Shown: positions 33,896 to 64,000 of the stretch, in pieces
Layout: each line of letters opens with the position of its first letter
How positions within the stretch are numbered: position 1 is the stretch's first letter
From: Telmatactis stephensoni
Taxonomy: Eukaryota > Cnidaria > Anthozoa > Actiniaria > Isophelliidae
Assembly: GCA_029948255.1 (NCBI GenBank)
Contig: JALIZF010001828.1
Location: 582,001 to 646,000, forward strand
Length of the DNA stretch: 64,000 bases
Direction of reading: 5' to 3'
Made by a program: the position numbers and the translations under genes
The notes under the pieces: model-generated
What the model saw: only the letters and a program-made list of their open reading frames with translations
Database searches by the model: none
What the model was told of the DNA's origin: nothing

Positions 33896-35637
33896 TAGTC
33901 CAGAACTGGACCCACTTTATCTTCGCGCGCGCGGCCAAAATTTAAAATTGGAGCGAGCGCGAGCGATGTAACGCTAACGGACGCGATAAAGTGGGTCCAG
34001 GGAAATTTGCCTGCGCATGCGTCAGTTCACATCCCGTTTTCGGGATGTGAGTATTGAGCAATGATTGACACACCCTCTTGGTTTAATTTTCGCGCCAAAT
34101 AATGGCAGCTGTCTACGATTCGTGGTGTGAAGAAATGTTCGGAAAATTTCGTAATGATTACTCAGATTCTTTTATCGAAGCGGCTTGTCAGTCGCAGGAG
34201 AAGTGTCACCTAAACTTTGTTCTGAATTAGACAGAGCAAATGCAAGTTTTGCATACTTTTCTCAAAGATTCAACTTTGCTTGTTATAGTTAGTAGTCTTC
34301 GTTTGCAAGGAATACAACAAAAAAATACTTTTGACTTCCGTAACAAGTCTGACAGTGGTATATCGACGTACTTGCAGAGGCTTTTGGCGAGACTTGTTGC
34401 GTTCCCTTTGGCTACAAGAAGCGCTCTCTTTTCGGGAGTGATACATTGCTACTCTACAAATGAAACAATTTCTGTCTAAAAAACCCCTTACTACCAACAA
34501 AGATTACATCGTGATTGGCCCAAACATTGAGGACTGCAAGCGGCTTTCTTCAAAATCACAAAAACCTACTGAAAATCAATTCAAAATTGAGTAGCAAATA
34601 TAAAACAACTTTTCAGATAATATCCGTGATAAAATGACCAAAAAGAATGACATACTTTGATAAAAAATAACCGCTAAGTTGAATTACAGCTACACACGAC
34701 TATTAGGTTGCGAAAAGTAAACTGAACTGGAATCTGTTGGTCTAAACTACCAGTAGATAAAATAGCTACACAATAATCACGAAAAAAAGTAAAAAGAAAT
34801 CATCCGAAGTAAAAAAATCATGTCTGTTAAGTAAAATCGGTAATTTGGTTTTCGTTTTTGGCTTCAATGACTTCAAAGTCACAGCAAAAGTGAATTTTCA
34901 GCAAAGCAAACAAATTGTCCTTTATGAAGACAAAAACGGTATTGTTTAAACAAAGATGAAACAAATAACTTTTTAAATAAAATAAACAGGGAATACACAA
35001 GTGTGGACTACCTTTTTAATACCTTTCAATAACTTTTCAGCATCATTCCTTTAGGTTGAAGCAATATTTTGACAAATTAACTTTCACTCTTTCACATGTC
35101 GGTCAGCTCGATCGTTTTTCGCCAGTTTTGAAAAAAACAGCAAAAAGAAATCTTCAAAAGCATCAAATGACCCGTACTTCTTTCATTTTGTGAGCTTTTG
35201 GACTTGATTCTATAATTAAATCACCTCTTTTAAGCGTGAGAAAGCTTCCCGCGTCTGGCCGCCATTTCCTTTTTGGCTTTCTTCTTGCAAAGAAAGAAAG
35301 AAGTTGCCATGGAAACTGTAATTCCTACAACTTTGCAGGTAAAGAGAATCTCGCGTTCAATCAATCAAAAACGATAACTTTTCTCTTTTTTCTTCGCAAA
35401 AAATAGTTAGAATCGCGTTTGGGAGAAAACTCCGCCGAATATATTTTTCGTAGTTCGGCCGCTATAAATGATGAGTGTGGGCTCATGGTGACTTGTGATT
35501 GGATGTAGAGACGCATGCGCAGGCAAATTTCCCTGGACCCACTTTTCTCAATTTTCTTTCGAATGCGCGCGCGCTTCTTTTATTTCTTCGTTCACTGTTT
35601 ATTGTATATAATTGTTATTGAGAAAAGTTCTGGACTA
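33896..35637. mobile_element. DNA element with TAGTCCAGAACT ends and 9-bp target duplication
   Basis: The left end TAGTCCAGAACT and right end AGTTCTGGACTA are complementary. GGAAATCGA flanks the element on both sides (33887-33895 and 35638-35646). Subterminal blocks are also inverted: AAAGTGGGTCCAGGGAAATT then TGCCTGCGCATGCG on the left and their complements near 35507-35545. The element is 1,742 bp, without a recognisable transposase. Its left edge is 98 bp upstream of the SUGP1 start codon, so it forms or borders the SUGP1 promoter. Confidence 0.85.
34102..34230 (+). CDS. Uncharacterised 42-residue frame inside the 9-bp-TSD element
   Basis: The frame reads MAAVYDSWCEEMFGKFRN and continues to a TAG at 34228. 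Its amino acid composition is protein-like, and a GC-rich promoter-like segment precedes it. It may be the first exon of a relic element-encoded protein. No partner exon or family was identified. Confidence 0.25.
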   Translation: MAAVYDSWCEEMFGKFRNDYSDSFIEAACQSQEKCHLNFVLN

Positions 35638-37444
35638 GGAAATCGAGTGGCGGATCCAGGATTTTCTTCAGAGAGGGGTGCACCAGGATTATTTTTCAGA
35701 GAGGGGGGCTTCAGCGTTATAGAAATTGAAAACTATCGAGAAGTAAATATAGAGAAGAAAAGGGGCCAAAGTCGTCTCAGGAGGGGGTGCGCACCTAAAT
35801 CCGCCCCTGCAGTCCAATTTTGTCAATTTTCTCTTCACAATTGTCTTTAGATTGTGGGAACTCAGGCCGGTTTATATTCTGTACAATGCTTTTTTCTATC
35901 TCTTTTCGCTGTGTCTTTTCCTTTTATTTTGTTGCTCTCTATCGCTCTCGATAGCTAGGATCCCCTAGATAGAACAGAAACCGCGGCAAAGGCCTTTCGT
36001 AACTCTCGAGAATAACAAATAAAATCGAAGCCAAACAGCAGAAGAATCTGCGAAAACACCAAGAACAGGCCCTCTGATCTGTTCAGTTGAGTGCATTATG
36101 TGAATAAACTTTCTGTTTTGTTTTAATGTAAATAATATCCCATTTCATCTTTTCATCTCCAACAGCAAAAGTAACAAAGTAAAAAGGTGTGTCTATGAAG
36201 TACCGGGATTCAGATATTATTATAAAGCCATGAATGGAGAGACTCCATCCACCCACCCATTTATTTTACTTTGAAAAGAAGAGCCACGAAAACTCTATTA
36301 CTAGTAAAGGCGTCGCACACTTCCTCATCACTGGGTGACTTTCGGCAGAACGACACAAGTGTCAGTTTCTGAAAACAGTTAAAATCACTTTCACGGTTGA
36401 AATGTCGTCGAAGTGCAATCAGAAAGAAGTTAAAACTAAGAAGTTAATTTTTATCTTGCTGACTTGCACACCATAAATAGAACATAATTATTGTTATAGC
36501 AACAAGTGTAGTACTGTATGACTAAATAATCACTACATGTGTGTGTGGTAATGATTCTGGTTTGTGGTATTTGCGGGAAATTTCGTCACTGTCTTTTTTA
36601 CTTCCTCATTTTCATCTTTCTTTTCACCATAAACTGTTCCCTCCCTTACTGAATTTTATTGGAAAAACACTATAGTTTTTTCCTTGTTGCCCTGTTCATA
36701 AGTTCATTACGTTCATTGTGATCTGGAGTTCATGAGTCTGTGTATAGTTCTGCGGCGTCTTTAAAACTGTTGCTACGAGCGACTTGCTAAGTGATAGCTA
36801 TACTTCATGCACCTGTTGCCATATCAATATGCAACATTACCTCATCGCCAAAATATGTACATTAATATGCAAGTTGTGAGACACGTCTTCCTAAATTCCA
36901 CAGAGGAGAAAACTCTGCCACCAGTAAAAAGGTGCTTGCAGAATATGCGAATACTCAATTTTACCACTACTCATTGTGTTGTTCAAGAAAGCATAATTTT
37001 GAAATATTTTTAGAGCGCTTGCTTTAGAAACCGATCATAAAACATAGAACTGGCTTGTGGTATCATTTTCAAAACAAAAGCAAAATCTCTCTCCTACTAT
37101 GCATTCGCTTGTCCATTCATTACCATCGAGATGTGGTCACCGCTATTTTTAGAACCAAGCCGATCGGCCAAGGGCTTATACAAAATAAAACTGCTGTGAT
37201 TGGCTGCCTTTACATAATACGACGAAATGGACCAATCACAGCTCGTTCGTTGTCAATCAATCGGTACCCGACCGTAAATCGATTGATTGTAAAACCGAGA
37301 AATCTGGTTCAGTTTGCCAAATGAAAACAGTCCACGGAATCGCTGAAATGAGAGGAGAGAAGTGGGACTGTATTTTCTGAACTAACACATTTATGGCATT
37401 TATTGACTTAATTTGATTCCTTTCTCACTCTAAATAACCTCAAA
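35638..37444. other. Intergenic region upstream of the myosin gene
   Basis: Contains the dispersed repeat at 35646-35822 (GGATCCAGGAT, GGGGGTGCGCACC, also at 8565) and a short palindrome at about 37240-37300 (CAATCAATCGGTACC against CGATTGATTG). No convincing exon is visible. The last few hundred bases presumably hold the myosin promoter and 5' UTR. Confidence 0.5.
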
Positions 37445-62063
<24,619 letters not shown>

Positions 62064-62693
62064 ACACCAAGACTTTAGATTAAAAAGAAATGGATTTATT
62101 TTCGCAAAATGGATTTTTATGCGTTAAACCATCGCAAGTTAACGTTAACACCAGTAAACATCGCGGTCAAACGTTTACGCATGCGCGAGATTTTCGCGGA
62201 ATCGTGATCGCAGGAATTCCAAACACCAAACAATATTTTAATAATTTTCTTTCTTTAGGTTTTTTTCCATATCATATTATTTAGTTTAATTTCGAGCAAG
62301 GGTGAAGGCGAATGTTTTCATTGGGTAGGCATTCATAAGTCACGCATGCGTAGTACATTTTTGCCGTGTTGTTTAGGCATGGCATGTTTTAAACCACCGA
62401 GAAATGGGAATCAACAAAAAATTCCCATGTAGGAAATACAAATACAAAGGCATGAATTGGCCAATGTATTTTGGGGTTTACCGAAAATTAATTTGTTATT
62501 AGAATGATTAATTTTATTGTCAAAATAACAATGTATTTATTTAAATTGAAAAACCTTGGTGAAGAGGTCAACTGAAATGTGAATTGATACCACAAATATA
62601 TGTAGCTAGGTTTGTCTTTTACTTGATTTTATAAAAAAGATATTTAGTTATCCTTAATGAACTGTGTAATTAATGACGATATATAAATATATA

Positions 62694-62699
62694 AATAAA
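62694..62699 (+). terminator. MYO1E: Candidate polyadenylation signal of the myosin gene
   Basis: AATAAA in TATAAATAAAAG about 630 bp after the myosin stop codon. It is the first clear plus-strand hexamer I noticed beyond the TGA, so the 3' UTR would be about 650 bp. The placement is tentative. Confidence 0.4.
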
Positions 62700-63041
62700 A
62701 GAAAACCTTGATAACAGTTTTGATCGCAACTACCATCTATTATCATTCAGGAAAATTCTCTTGCCTACAACTGTCATATGCATGCAATTAAAACCGCTCG
62801 TCGTCACAGTTCAAGCAGCAAATCTAGATCACTCTGAGGAGCTAAATAAGGTCTATGGGAACAGTACGTAGCTCATCGAAATCTTTGCTTTTCAACAACG
62901 TTATTGTTGACACGTATTTAGTACAGCTTGTTAGTCTATAGAAGACAAAGCAAAAACTAGGCAATTAAGTTGCACGCGGTTTTCAAAATTGCGCACATGT
63001 AAATCTTAGTCGAGTCAAGCGGCCTGTTGTAAATCGTCCCC

Positions 63042-63180
63042 TCTAAGGGTGTTTTCCATTTAGTGGAAACCAACCAGAACGGCCTGATTTCTAAGGACTG
63101 ATTCCAGCCAGAGCTAGGAATTAACATGTACCATTTAAGAACTGGCCGGTTGGTTCCACTACATGGAAAACACCCTAAGA
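63042..63180. mobile_element. MITE between the myosin and SERINC 3' ends
   Basis: TCTAAGGGTGTTTTCCATTT and its near complement ATGGAAAACACCCTAAGA form the ends, followed inward by AGTGGAAACCAACC and GGTTGGTTCCACT. The element is 139 bp and lies just downstream of the SERINC stop codon. Confidence 0.8.
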
Positions 63181-63252
63181 TATAAAAACAAAAACAAGAA
63201 ACACAAACGTGCCAACAATACTGGCAATAATTGTAGTACCGTCGCACTACAA

Positions 63253-63432
63253 CTACATCTGCAGTCCTTGCAATACCGCAACCTTAGTTTGCAACTTTGC
63301 AATTTTTTCTTGTAGCCTCATAACTTTGCCTTGAAGTCTTATCATTTCCTTTTCTGTTTGTGTGTCGGGTGTGTCTGGGATGAGCGAGCCTTTACGACTC
63401 ATACTACCAGTGTGTGACTCGTACAGGATCAT
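63253..63432 (-). CDS. 59-residue coiled-coil frame (possible SERINC tail)
   Basis: The frame begins MILYESHTGSMSRKG and ends IAKLQTKVAVLQGLQM. From about residue 30 it shows leucine-type heptads (IRLQGKV, MRLQEKI, AKLQTKV, AVLQ), predicted to form a short helical oligomerisation segment. It could be a free small protein, a last exon of another gene, or the end of the SERINC tail through a +1 shift. I favour the last because the preceding frame is also compositionally coding-like. Confidence 0.4.
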   Translation of the reverse strand: MILYESHTGSMSRKGSLIPDTPDTQTEKEMIRLQGKVMRLQEKIAKLQTKVAVLQGLQM

Positions 63433-64000
63433 TTATATCATTAGCAGTGAAAGGTGACTGACAATCTTTGTCTCTTGTAAATATACTGGGAGGTCTTGAT
63501 GTCTCCTTACTTGAAGGTCCTGACGTCTCCTTACTTGGAGGCCTTGGTGTCTCCTGTGGATTGGAATCAAGATTGAGGAGAATCTATTCTATTATTATTA
63601 GTCATTGGATTTGTAGGGAGGTTGTTTTGATCTTCTTTAACATCATCTTCTGATCTAAAAAGTGGCGACAGCAATGTCCATAGATATACCCACATACAAA
63701 CACTGCAGGCAGCCATTTTGACCCACACAGCGCTCCAAGATGGTTCAAAGTGTTTGGTGTCAGGACTATACCAGTTTGTCAAGCTTATCATGATATGAAA
63801 GGAACTCAAAAACATCACAAGATGAAAAAGCGAATAACTGTAAGTGTCGTCATCATATACACTCTTCTTGTCTTCTGTGACTGGCCACATTCCTGAAAGA
63901 CAATGACGTAATAGTTACCATAGTAACTGATCTACTCGAAGCATACACATCATTGTTCATCCTGTATGTTTGATGATGATCATTGGTACACACCTAGCGA
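63253..64000 (-). CDS. SERINC: Serine incorporator (SERINC) C-terminal exons, 5' part beyond window
   Basis: A 7-nt piece of one exon (64000-63994) joins to an exon starting at 63892 through a GTGTGT donor and TTTCAG acceptor. Its product has DDTYSYSLFHLVMFLSSFHI, LTNWYSPDT, SWSAVWVKMAAC and VCMWVYLWTLLSPLF: the last two membrane helices and conserved loop of SERINC (TDE1) proteins, which are lipid-scrambling membrane proteins. The conserved frame stops at TGA 63569-63567 after RIDSPQS. Skipping one base there and one at TAG 63406-63404 yields a continuous tail: PPSKETSGPSSKETSRPPS, then SRKGSLIPDTPDTQTEKE, then a leucine-heptad coil ending at 63253. The family normally ends soon after the last helix, so the tail is either an extension with errors or unrelated sequence. 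Confidence 0.8.

Noticed and set aside
37055..37324. 89-residue frame upstream of the myosin
   Set aside because: It runs through a palindromic segment and shows no protein-like conservation.

Overview
The window is nuclear DNA from an animal: AT-rich, intron-rich, with GT-AG introns, polyadenylation signals, microsatellites, a tRNA-derived SINE and many short inverted-repeat elements. Gene content (long-tailed class I myosin, ARB2A/FAM172A, SUGP1, MRPL24, SERF, SERINC, a GT31 glycosyltransferase, FAM221) is generically metazoan. With introns of about 70 bp to 4 kb, a cnidarian- or sponge-grade marine invertebrate is my best guess; I cannot name the species.

Layout. 1-7008 (minus): ARB2A/FAM172A homologue, 11 coding exons; the last one ends in an octapeptide repeat that runs off the window. 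7391-8440 (plus): intronless FAM221-type Cys-rich protein, divergent from ARB2A across about 380 bp. 10638-12681 (plus): GT31 (beta-1,3-galactosyltransferase-like) type II membrane protein whose DxD motif is lost. 14702-17698 (plus): small SERF protein in three exons. 18736-21425: two neighbouring non-autonomous DNA elements ending just upstream of MRPL24 (21603-25067, plus, five exons). 26697-33797 (minus): SUGP1-like splicing factor in seven exons that keeps the KRKSRW motif and G-patch but lacks SURP domains; a third element with a 9-bp target duplication sits 98 bp upstream of its start codon. 37445-62063 (plus): a 31-coding-exon MYO1E/F-type myosin (motor, IQ, TH1, TH2, SH3) with a 2.4-kb phase-symmetric exon inserted between TH2 and SH3. 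63253-64000 (minus, partial): 3' end of a SERINC gene with an unusual tail.

The genes show no operon-like linkage; they are mostly unrelated housekeeping or cytoskeletal genes. The main observations are the giant cassette exon of the myosin (it would raise the protein from about 1,089 to about 1,891 residues), repeated single-base (+1) frame breaks in the myosin and SERINC genes but none in the other six genes, the SURP-less SUGP1, the repeat tail on ARB2A, and elements with 9-bp target duplications next to promoters. Exon boundaries were placed by eye from splice signals, phase and remembered family conservation. No alignment was run.
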